NCBI RefSeq assembly: GCF_024323335.1
Contig: NC_066581.1
Span: forward strand, 178,987,330 to 179,051,329
DNA: 64,000 bases
Direction: 5' to 3'
Source: Lathyrus oleraceus
Taxonomy: Eukaryota; Streptophyta; Magnoliopsida; Fabales; Fabaceae
The notes under the pieces are model-generated. The model made no database searches, was not told the origin of the DNA, and saw only the letters and a program-made list of their open reading frames with translations. This document shows positions 44,933-54,828 of this stretch, in pieces. Each line of letters begins with the position of its first letter. Position 1 is the first letter of the stretch. Both the position numbers and the translations under genes were made by a program.

Positions 44933-46393
44933 TGTAAGACCCCAATTTTGGGCCCTAAGATCCCTCATGGCCCATATCATTCATTTCATAACCTCAAGGA
45001 TCACTGCATGCCTTTGTCTCCTCTTAGTGGGTAGATTGCCTTGTGGGTTGATTTCTTGATCACCAAGAATACTTTGCATTTGTGTATCTTTGCTTTCATA
45101 TGTTTATCATTCAAAAAGTACAAAAATATTGTCAGTCTAACCTTTTTGCTTGCAGTTGAAGCAATCATCAGCAATTAGGTCAAAGATGGTCAACAGTCAA
45201 TCAAAGCAATGAATGGTGGCCATTCTTGCAGAATTTGGGCATCATGATCAATAATCAAGAGTTCATATATCTGGGGACATCATTTGAAGTCAAGTTCTCA
45301 AGGAATTAGGGCTTGGAATTCATCAGAAGTGGTCCAGTCACTCAAAACCCTAGAAAAGTCAACAGACAGTCAAACTTGGTCAACAGTTGATTTAATCAAG
45401 GATTTGATGGATGGAATTGATTTGAAGGAGCTCATTCATGCTTGTATAAGTCTCATCTATCATGTTCAACCTCATCATGGAAGAAAATCAAGTCAAATCA
45501 GAAATTTTCCAGAAATAGAAAGTGGACCTGTAATTTCAATTGCCAAAAATGGAAACTTCTTGATCTTAAACTTGCATCATGATACAAGCTTCAAATGAAT
45601 TTTTGCCCAACATGAAAGTTGAAGATCTTGTTCTCCCATTTTCAAAAAGTCCAAGAACATCAAAATCCCATGTGTGGTTGTCAAGATATGATCAAATCAT
45701 TTTCACCAATTTTTGAACTTCAACAAGCCATAACTCTCAAACCATAAGGCCAAATTTGGTGGGGTTTTTTCCTACAAACCACATTTTTCATCCTCTTTCC
45801 AAAAATATAAATTTCATGACCTAAAACCTTACCATTCAAAATGGCATTTTTGGACCTTTTTCATTTAAATTCAAAGTTTGACCAACCATTGACTTTTTGA
45901 TTTATGGACTTTTTCTCACTTTGGCCAATTGGGAAATGTTTTAAATCATATTTGAAACTTGCTCAAAGCCCTAAAACATGTTCATATCACCATTTTACCA
46001 TCATTTTGGACCAAGGTACAAAGTTGGTATTTCTTGCAAATGAAAGCACAAGAGTACAACAAGGACAGCAATCCTTCAGCAGACCACAAACAGCATTTGG
46101 TTGGTCTGTCTACAGCCTGTCCAGGCCCAAATCTGTGCATACAAACACACCTCCACTTCATTTGTACATAATTAGCAATTTGGCAAATGGTTTCATAAAA
46201 AGCAAAACCAGTACAGCATTTCACATGTACAACCAAAACAGCAGCTGTGAAGGCCACTAGCAGCCTATCTTAAGGCCCAAATCGTGCAGTTCTCACACCC
46301 CCATTTCCATATGCTTAAATTTAGCAAGTTTGCAAATGTTTGCATTAAGGTCAAACCAGCTTAGCACATGGATTAAGCATTGCAAAACAGCAA

Positions 46394-46401
46394 TATAAAT
46401 A
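46394..46401 (+). promoter_or_regulatory. Candidate TATA box, 5' LTR of F
   Basis: TATAAATA within CAATATAAATACTTTT, about 1.46 kb into the LTR. The partner copy is at 60942-60949. Confidence 0.6.
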
Positions 46402-47079
46402 CTTTTTTCTGTCACATTTGAACCCTAGTTTTAGCAGCAGCCATCACAGAAAAAAGATTATTCTCTCATTTGCATTTTTGCTCGATTGAACTTTTCTGCC
46501 AAACCCTTCAAAACCTTCGAGCATCCTTGTTTCCACCATGCTATAATCACCATTTGGAACCCTTTTCAAGCACTATTTACCATCTGTATTGCAGCTTGAG
46601 CTTTATTTTCTTCAAGACCACTTCCATGGCAGGTCAAGTGTTGGAAGTTTTCAAGAGGTGCTGAGCTAACATACTTCATTCTTCATCATTTGCAAGGCCA
46701 AAAGAATAGCTGTTTGAACTTGAAACCTTCAAACAACCACTGTTGCTCGATTTTCTTCCAAAACAAGTAAGTGATTCGATCTCTTCATTCTATATGCCAT
46801 GCCATGTTTTAGCTAGTTTGTGTTGTACTGATTCTCATGAACTTCAAATGGTTTGAAATGGTTGAGTATGCTGTGAGAAAATTGAACTTCTTTGTTTATG
46901 CTCAAATGAGTTTTGGTTCGATTTGGTTTGTTTAAGCTGACTTCGTGAAATCCATTACTGAAATGTTGATGTACATGATTTGATGATTCTATTGGTGTAC
47001 TTGATGGGGTGTTCTGGGCATTTCGAAATCTTCATGTTTGTACATTGATGAATAAATACTGCTGATGTTAAACCTTACT

Positions 47080-48420
47080 CTCACCAGAAATTCCACTTGA
47101 TCTATTTGGTGTGGTTGCTTAAAAGTTGCATGAACCTTGTTGCTTACCATGTTAAGTGATTTTGTGTTGATGTTGGTGATACCATGTTGAGCACCATGCT
47201 GTTTGCTTGTTGTTGCTTATGATGATTACATGATAATGATAAACATGCCCTGTTGTTGCTTTGAATATGCCCAGAAATCCATGTGAGTTGTGTTAGTTAT
47301 GTTTGGTTTAGGGCTGCTTTGGACATTACATGAACTTTGTCATTGCCTTGCTGACTGCCATGCCTCTTGAATTTTGGTTGAGAATGTATGTTGATGATGA
47401 ACTTGTTTTGATTACATGATGAACATGAGCTGCCATGCTAATTAAACTCTGCTGCTGTTTGAAACCCCATGAACCATGCTGCTGAAACTTGCCATGATAA
47501 ATCCTGTTGTTTTTCCAGAAAACTAGCTCATGTATGTTGATTGCTGTTTGTTATATGAGCATCATGGTTGTGTTGCATTTGTGGTTTCCATGTGGTTGTT
47601 TAATTTCGATATGATGATGAACATGGATGATGAATATGAAGATGCTGCTAAAACCTTACTGCTGCTGTTAAACATTACCCTGCACCAGAAAAATCCCATG
47701 TTTGTTGCTGTTTAGTTGTTCTCAAATGTTGCATGGGGATAGAATGTCATGGCCATGTTTGACTTTTGATGTTGGTTTATGTTTGTTGTTCATGATGATG
47801 AAGTTGAATGATGAAGCTTGCCCTGCTGTTTTGAGCCTTATGAACATTGTCCTAAAAATCCATTTGATTGTGCTGTATGCTGTTGGTTGCCTGCTGCTAC
47901 ACATTGCCAAATGCTATGCTGCTATGTGCTGTTGTTTGTTTTGATTAGTTTAATGATGAGTAAACATTGAGTGATGAATGAATCCTGCTGTTGTTAAACC
48001 CTGCCACGCCCAGAATTTCTATGATTTATGTTTGTTTGGTTGTTGGTTGATATTGCTTGAGATCCACTATGCCAATGCCATGTTAGTTGTGTGTTGTTGG
48101 AATTTCGATTGCCATGACCTCAATGTTGATTACATGATGAACCATGCTGTTGAACCTAGAAACTTGCTTGGTCTTACTGTTGTCTGTTTGTTGTGTGAAC
48201 ATCATCATGAATGCTATGCTGTTGTGTGTTTAATGTTTGGATCTGCTTGGATGTTGATTGAATATGTATGAAAATGCCAAGCCATGCTGCTAAAACCCTG
48301 TTGCTGTCTTGAACTTGGCCCAGAAATCCATATGGTTTGTGGCTGTTGTGTGTGGGTTTGTGGCTACTTGTTTGCTGCATGTTTGTTATATTACATGTTG
48401 TTGTTCACCTGGTGATGTTT
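47080..48420. repeat. Imperfect ~160-bp repeats in LTR F
   Basis: A TG/ATG-rich region. Each unit carries a CCAGAAATCCAT-like box, at about 47090, 47275, 47515, 47690, 47855, 48015, 48150 and 48315, preceded by AAACCCTGCTGCTGTT-type sequence. It is absent from the shorter LTRs A and E as far as I can align by eye. Confidence 0.65.
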
Positions 48421-50049
48421 TGGTCGATAACATGAAGCCATGCTGCACATAAACCCTAGGGTTTTTCTTAAACCCAGAATCTTCATCCATTGGCCACGGT
48501 ACTGTTTTATTGCCAGCCAGCCAATCACGTTATTTCCCACACCTCCCCAATGCACGGTCGTTTCATTTAAGTTGGCCATCAATTACAAGAATGCCACCGT
48601 TGACTTCATGTTGACCCCATATGCCATGCATTTTGTTCATGCTTGCCTTCATATTTCATCCAACTTCAATAAATTATTTCTCATTCAATTTAATTCAAAA
48701 AATCCTGAAATTTTTTCCATCATGATCACAATTGAGTCTAGTATTTTATGGTGAATTTTAATTAATTTTCCATGTTCTGGATTTTAAATGATAAATGATT
48801 TTTCAACATGTATGCCAAAATGATATATTGTGCCATTTCAATTGTGAAATTCTCATATTGTATCCAATGCCTTTGAAATTTTTTGTGGTGAAACTAGACA
48901 CATTGGCCTTCATTTCCATATAAAGTTTGTGCATTTATCATTTGTGGATTGGGAGTTATGATTTTCTGAAGTTATGTGTTACATTTGATGCCACATGAAT
49001 GATATGCATTTTCCCAATTTTTGTTCACATGCTTCCTGGCCTCCAAATGATCCCAAATTTTGCATGAATCATCTATCATATGTCTAGTTGGTGTATGAAT
49101 TTTCTTGGAATTAATCATGCTGTTTTCCATTTATGTGAGAATTTTCTTCCATGCTTAGTCTTTTGTTAACTTTTTGTGATACACATTGCCAAATCTTTTG
49201 TGAAATCCTCATATCATATTGTATGTCCATGAAATTTCATATGTGATAACTAGACATCTTGAGCTTTGAATTGGTGTTAATGTCATTAATTTCTCTTTTG
49301 TTTTCAAATTGATATGATTTTTTGAAGTTGACTCATGCTTGTTGACTTTCACCATGCTTACTTGAATTTGGTTTGACTTCATGATTTTACTTGACTGCCT
49401 TCCTCTCATCCAAATGCCATGAAATTTTACATGTCTACCATGCTAGATGTTAGGATTGGATGTGATTTATTTGATAATTTTTGAGATTGTTTGGGTTGAC
49501 TTTTGAATGAAGTCTTGCTGTTGACCTATTTGTGCTTCTTATTGCCATGCTTTGCATTCTTTTGTGCATGAAAGGACATTGATGCATGATTTGAGTTTGA
49601 ATCCAATTGAGATTACTTCTTACATGTTTGAATATGAATTGGGTTGACTTTCCTTTGCTGTTTGACTTTTTTCTTTCATCCTTGACCCTAGGCTAGTCCT
49701 AGTGGTCTTCTAAGCTTATGTTGAGTTCATCTGTTTCAGGTTAAGCACCAATGCCTTGAGGATCATTCAAATGTGTTTTAGTTTGATTGTTTAATGTGCT
49801 AACCTTTGTTTTGTAGGTGACTCATATGCTTGAGTCTTTGTGCCTTGCACAATCGATCCCTCTGTGGTTGACTTTTGTTTATTCATTTGCCTTTGGTTTT
49901 GACTGTTGAACTGTTTGCTAATTGAACTGTTTGCTAATAAGTTTGACTTTTTCAGGTACTTTAGTTGCCTAAGTTCTTTGAACTTGCTTGCTTTGCTATT
50001 TAGCATTTGCTTTGAGGTATAAACCTTTCTTCTTCATGTAGTCTGGAGA

Positions 50050-50071
50050 CCCGGTCTGTTATTTGACCGGG
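50050..50071. repeat. Short perfect hairpin in LTR F
   Basis: Arms CCCGGTC (50050-50056) and GACCGGG (50065-50071) around an 8-base T-rich loop, directly before the conserved CTCCTTAAGAGGCAATG segment. Confidence 0.5.
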
Positions 50072-50379
50072 CAAACTGTCTGAAGTCCTCCTTAAGAGGC
50101 AATGCCTGTGTATGTTTAAATTTGTCCTAAGCAGGAAAAGTCCTCATTTGAGGCAATTGGTGGAAGGTAGGGATAAGCAATCTATCCCCCACTATTCAGT
50201 GTGTCCTCTCTTTGCTCCCATTACATGGTTGAAGCATTGAGATAAATACCCAAGATCTAATCGAGTCAATAATGTGGAGAGAGTTCCTACTTTCTGAACT
50301 CCCACACTTTCTTTGATGCTCTCTCTGATCTGAGATAGAAGCAATGAGGCACACCCCTCATCTCCTTTTCATCTGCTTC

Positions 50380-50403
50380 ACCTTAGCCTCTCAATGGCAA
50401 GGT
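50380..50403. repeat. Conserved hairpin in LTR F
   Basis: Arms ACCTTAGCC and GGCAAGGT around the loop TCTCAAT, the complement of ATTGAGA. The stem has one bulged base. It is the opposite-strand counterpart of the hairpins in LTRs A and E, with different paired bases. Confidence 0.6.
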
Positions 50404-50629
50404 TAAGAGCAACCTTCATCTATTACAGTGGACTTTCAAAGTCAAACCCTCTTGTGTGAGCCCCCATTGTTTGGCTATAGAGTGTGCTGTTTGATATTCA
50501 TTGATTGATTGATTGCTTCATATGCACTTGTTTGCCTGTATGTTATGCATTTATCATCATCATCAATTGCCATTAATGCATGATCATCTCATTTACTTTT
50601 TGTGATGCTATCATTGTTGTTTGCCCATT

Positions 50630-51290
50630 GAGGACAAGTGTAAGTCCATTTCTTTGGCCTTTGCTCCTGTGATATGGAAGGATAGAGTGTAAGACCTCAT
50701 TGGTCACTCATATCTTTTGTTCTATCTGTTTGTATGTGAGGATACAGTTATAAGTCCCTGTAAGTTGGCATCTGTTGTCCTGTGATCATAATTTGATCTG
50801 TTTGATTTGTATGTGAGGTTGCAGTTATAAGTCCCTGTAAGTTGGCATCTGCTTTCCTGTGATCATAGTTTGTTTTATCTGTTTGTATGAGAGGTTGCAA
50901 TTATAAGTCCCTGTAAGTTGGCATTTGCATTCCTGTGATCATATTGTTGCTTTTGTTCTTGTATGTGAGGATCCATTGTAAGTCCCTGTGATGTGGCATT
51001 GGATTTCCTAGGACCATACTGTGGGGTTAACCTAAGTCCAGATAGATTGGCAGTTGATTTCCTTATTTTATCTTTGTTTTTCTTTTGAGGAGATTAGTAT
51101 AAGACCATTGAGTGGCATCTGATATCCATTTCTGTTTTAGGAGACTGGTGTAAATCCATTTATTGGTATCCGGTATCCGCTTTTATTTCTTTGCCTGTGG
51201 AGATTAGTGTAAGACCATTGAGTGGCATCTGATATCCCATTTTGTTTTAGGAGATTGGTATAAGACCAGTGATTGGCATCCGATATCCGC
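50630..51290. repeat. Degenerate tandem repeats in LTR F
   Basis: Ten or so units of 45-70 bp with TATAAGTCCCTGTAAGTTGG or AAGACCATTGAGTGGCATCT cores. They are the counterparts of the arrays in LTRs A and E on the other strand. Confidence 0.75.
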
Positions 51291-52318
51291 TTTTCTTTTG
51301 CTTTGCTTGTTTGTTATTATTAATTGCTATTCCAAAGGACACACTTGAATCATCTGCCATATGATTTCAAGAAGTGAACCTTCTAAGAAGTTTTACTATC
51401 CATCCTCATCCATTCATCATTCATTATGTCCTAAACCTTTTCACACATTTACTTTCAAATTTGACATAGATATTGTGCAAACATCTTCATGTTTTCTAAC
51501 TAAAAACCTGGACCCAAGTCCTTGACTTTTTTCAAACTCATTTCATAATACTTCTTTGAATCAATCTTAATCATACTTTGACTTCATTTTCATAATCACA
51601 ATCAATTAACCTCACTCATTCACTTGTTTTGGCTTTGTCCATTAATCTTTTCATGCATTAGCCATAGGCTTCAATTATCATTGTGGTTGATGTAAATCTT
51701 GCCTATCCTTAGTGAGTCGACAGTAAGACTTCCGTACTTCAAACAGGGCTAACCCCTCTAGTACGTCGAAGCTATCCTCGCATGGTGGATGTTGTTTTTG
51801 GTCGAGTGTTCTCCCATTGATAATGAAAAGCCTCAGTGCTTGTGTTTAAAATCAAATCCACCAACTTTTGGAAATCTTTTAGCCGAACTACGGCGTTTTG
51901 ATCCTTACCTTTGATGGAAGGTACGTAGGCAGCGGGTTCATCCGTTCGAACACAAAAATAAATAACCCAATAACCAATAAAATTGTATATTCTTTTCTCA
52001 TCATCCCAATCATGTTTGCACAATCTTTATGTCATAACAAATAACAATCTTTTACAACAAGTGTGAAAAGGGCTCCCTAGGAGTACCTAGGACGTAGTGG
52101 GTGCCTAACACCTTCCCATTGCGTAATTTACCCCTTACCCAGAATCTCTGATCTTTTTATTAGTTTTCTACGTGTAAAACTTCTTAGGCTTTTGTTCGCT
52201 TTTTAGCCAATCCTTTGGATAAATAAAAGTGCGGTGGCGACTCGAAATTTCAATGTATCTCTTAGCTTATGATTTAATCGATAGATCATATAGCGACGAA
52301 TACACCGTCACAGAAAAA

Positions 52319-52336
52319 TGGCGACTCTGCTGGGGA
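52319..52336 (+). promoter_or_regulatory. Primer binding site 1 of element F
   Basis: TGGCGACTCTGCTGGGGA, 6 bases after the LTR end, at the normal position. Confidence 0.88.
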
Positions 52337-52352
52337 AAAACTCACAGAAAAG

Positions 52353-52370
52353 TGGCGACTCTGCTGGGGA
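52353..52370 (+). promoter_or_regulatory. Primer binding site 2 of element F (duplicate)
   Basis: A second identical 18-mer begins 34 bases after the first, inside a tandem duplication that also includes the preceding CACAGAAAA. Elements A, B and C show only one site. Confidence 0.88.
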
Positions 52371-53368
52371 GATCTCACCATCATCTCTGGTTGTATTGCC
52401 TACTTTTCACCCTTGTTGTGCTATATTGTTATTCTTTATTTGACATATTTTTGTACAATTTGGGATCACTGTATTGATTGTAATGTGTGAATTGCTTGAT
52501 ATACAATTGCTGTTTGCTTTGGTGATCTGTGAGATGAGTTCTATACCCGAACTCGAGTGCACTCTAGGATAGGAGAATGTCATAGTCTTGTTGACTGGTG
52601 TGGAGTAGTCCTTAGCCAGTTGACTTGCGAGTCCATTCACTTGGTGGAGGTCATGTTGAACTAATAATGTCACACAAGTTATTTGTGGTTAGGCATTATT
52701 CTTTCAATCATGTTCCGCAGAAGCCAAGGACCTTAGTTTACCAAACCCATCTTGGCCTATTTTTAGGACCGTAGTGCGGAGGTCGTTCAGATGTCAGTTC
52801 TGATACGATTGTTACGCGATACTACACTCATAAGAGTTTCTCTTGAGAATATTCTTGGAATACGAGTATTCGTTCCTCCGATAATATTCGAAAGATGGAA
52901 CGATGATTATGGGAACCTCTGATAGAACATGTCTGGCAGGTTTAAACCCTAGTACACTCCCTTTGGGTGGTTCTTAACCGAGACTCCATGCTCGTGACTC
53001 TCAACAAACCCGTGATTCGTGGTTGAGTCGTTCAAGCATTGTTAATATCAATGGATCCCGGATCAGGGGTAAAACCTAAAATCCACCAAAGCGGCTGGTT
53101 GATATTAGGAATGTTTGAACCGGTTCATGTACCGTTAATATCAATGGAACTTGGGTGTCGATAGGGTGAAAACCTAAATCCACCAAAATGGATGATTGAT
53201 ATTAGGGATACATAGAGCTTTCCCACGACCTTTGTTTGGTGTGCTTTGCTTGATCCTTGAGTGTGTTTGTTGCATTCATACATTCACGCATTCATCCGCA
53301 TCCATATCATCAGAAAAAGAAATTTTTCAAGGAACTCAAAGGAGTTTATTTGCAAAAATTTTCAAAAC
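52371..53368 (+). other. 5' leader of element F
   Basis: Homologous to the leaders of A and B. Two inverted-repeat units lie at about 53041-53110 (TTAATATCAATGG to GGTTGATATTAGG) and 53141-53205. No gene is supported. Confidence 0.65.
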
Positions 53369-53428
53369 ATGAAAAAACCGGGAAAATTTTTTCACCTGAT
53401 ATATCTGATGAGATATTCTCATGTATGA
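53369..53428 (+). pseudogene. ORF1: ORF1 start remnant (element F)
   Basis: ATG 53369 stands where ORF1 begins in A and B, but only 19 codons precede a TGA. The sequence soon departs from ORF1. The rest of ORF1 is deleted, and a ~200-base stretch leads to the gag start. Confidence 0.6.
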
Positions 53429-53639
53429 TCAAAATGCTTAAAAATTTCAAAGTTTGCAAATAAAACCCTCGGGTTCCTTTGAAGTAAAAAAACAAGCATA
53501 TGCATAAACACTTCATGCATCATTTGCATAAGCAGGTGTTTTGTTCCGGTCTCCCGTCCTGTGGTCTGACCCTGCGATCTTCATTTATTTTGAAGACGCA
53601 CTTTGCCGGTATTATACCAGAGCCATCTCTGCCAGATTG

Positions 53640-53938
53640 ATGGATCATCCTGAGCAAGAGAGTTGTGAACTCAGAGGAGGATTTTGCCAGACTTAGTACT
53701 GTTGATGGATTTATTCCTGATTAACCAATCCCGGGCTGGCATAGGCTACTGTTCTGGGGCACTTAATGAGCAAGGTTTGTTCAAGAGTGGAGGATTCATC
53801 CATGCCAATCAACCCGAAGAAGCTGCTGCTATCTTGGAGGTATATGCAGAAGATCTGAACAATTTCATCATACCTGGTGGTGTCTGCCACAATTGGGTCG
53901 CTGTGGATGTTCCTACAGTCATTCATAAATCAGCGTGA
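53640..53938 (+). pseudogene. Gag start fused to protease end (element F)
   Basis: ATG 53640 begins MDHPEQESCEL, the gag coiled-coil start. The frame is lost by about 53690, where a deletion removes the rest of gag and the catalytic part of pro. From about 53700 the frame NQSRAGIGYCSGALNEQGLF continues to FIHANQPEEAAAILEVYAED and ends HKSA with a TGA. This matches the end of the Ogre pro region, just before the intron. There is no protease active site. Confidence 0.68.
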
Positions 53939-54203
53939 TTTGTTCACTTTGTTTTAAAACCCTTCTCCCATGCCAAAAGGAGAAGTAATGACATTGTTGG
54001 CAGCATTTAATACAATGATGTTTTCATTCAATTAATGCATTGCTAAAACATTTGTTTTTCCATTTGTTTTCACTTTTTGCTTTTGCATGAAATCAGTGAT
54101 CACAAAAAACCATGAAAAAACAAAAACAGCATTTTTCATCTGCATAAATGATTTGCTTGTTTAAAATTCAAAAGCTTTTCATTATCCAGAATCATTATGC
54201 AGG
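53939..54203 (+). other. Candidate intron between pro and RT (element F)
   Basis: The pro frame ends at GCGTGATTTG, compatible with a GT donor just before or at the stop. T-rich, noncoding sequence follows, up to ATTATGCAG at about 54203. Next comes GGATTTCTAAACCC, where an RT-like N-terminus starts. The position fits the known Ogre intron. Confidence 0.5.
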
Positions 54204-54396
54204 GATTTCTAAACCCATTGAACATAATGATCCAACGCCATCTCCTAATCTTGAAGTCCTTGTATCTGAGGCAGAGGAAGATGATGTTGAAGGGGATTCC
54301 TGACGAGATTACCCGCCTTCTTGAGCACAAAAGAAGCTCTTTCAGCTGTATCATGAGAATCAGCAAAACATTTAAACTGGGGCATTGCAAATGCAA
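54204..54396 (+). pseudogene. pol: RT N-terminal scrap (element F)
   Basis: An acidic stretch (EVLVSEAEEDDVEG), then after a one-base frame change IPDEITRLLEHKRSSF. This is comparable to ELPEGLARLLKQEDRA near the RT start in element C. The catalytic RT, RNase H and most of integrase are deleted. The scrap ends at an A-rich tract. Confidence 0.65.
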
Positions 54397-54489
54397 TCAA
54401 AAAAAAAAAAAAAAAAAAAAAAAAATCAGGAAAATTTTTTTCAAAATTTTTCCAAGGGAAAAAGAAAAATTATACCCTCAAGTCCCTAG
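54397..54489. repeat. A-rich filler at the deletion junction of F
   Basis: An uninterrupted run of about 27 A (from about 54399) is followed by A/T-rich sequence with GGAAAATTTTTTTCAAAATT. It joins the RT scrap to the integrase end. Confidence 0.75.
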
Positions 54490-54828
54490 TTGACTGATGC
54501 TGAATGGATTCAGAGTCGTTATGACCAACTGAATTTGATTGAAGAGAAACGATTAACTGCCATGTGCCATGGTCAGTTGTATCAACAGAGAATGAAGAAA
54601 GCATTCGACAAGAAGGTCAAGCCTCGTGTGTTCCGAGAAGGTGACCTTGTGCTCAAGAAAGTTTTGTCTTTCGCGCCCGATTCCAGGGGCAAGTGGACTC
54701 CAAACTACGAGGGTCCATATGTTGTTAAGAGAGCCTTTTCAGGCGGTGCTTTGATGCTTACAACAATGGATGGGGAGGATTTCACTCGTCCTGTGAATTC
54801 AGATACAGTTAAGAGATACTTTGCCTAA
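54490..54828 (+). pseudogene. pol: Integrase C-terminal fragment (element F)
   Basis: 112 open codons beginning with TDAEWIQSRYDQLNLIEEK and ending SDTVKRYFA. They are nearly identical to the end of the integrase of E. They include the C-terminal DNA-binding-type module (GPYVVKRAFSGGALML). Zinc site and D,D35E core are missing, so there is no integrase activity. The apparent ATG is inherited from within the domain (M/L before TDAEW) and is not a gene start. Confidence 0.85.

Larger units (their letters stand above)
44933..52312 (+). repeat. 5' LTR of element F (7,380 bp)
   Basis: It starts TGTAAGACCCCAATTTTGGG and ends GAATACACCGTCACA, followed by the primer sites. It is 2.2 kb longer than LTRs A and E. 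Much of the excess appears to be the TG-rich repeat region at about 47080-48420. A TATA-like box lies at 46394-46401. The last ~2.3 kb carries the same hairpin and tandem-repeat blocks as the other Ogre LTRs. Open frames of 60-118 codons inside recur in the 3' LTR purely through LTR duplication. Confidence 0.92.

Noticed and set aside
45284..48754. Several 60-118 codon frames repeated exactly 14.55 kb downstream as a duplicated gene cluster
   Set aside because: The duplication is the LTR pair of element F; the frames have no codon conservation beyond the DNA identity.
51772..52023. 83-codon minus-strand frame in LTR F as a small protein
   Set aside because: Its conservation with LTRs A, B and E follows the structured DNA block, and the frame is not kept open in those copies.
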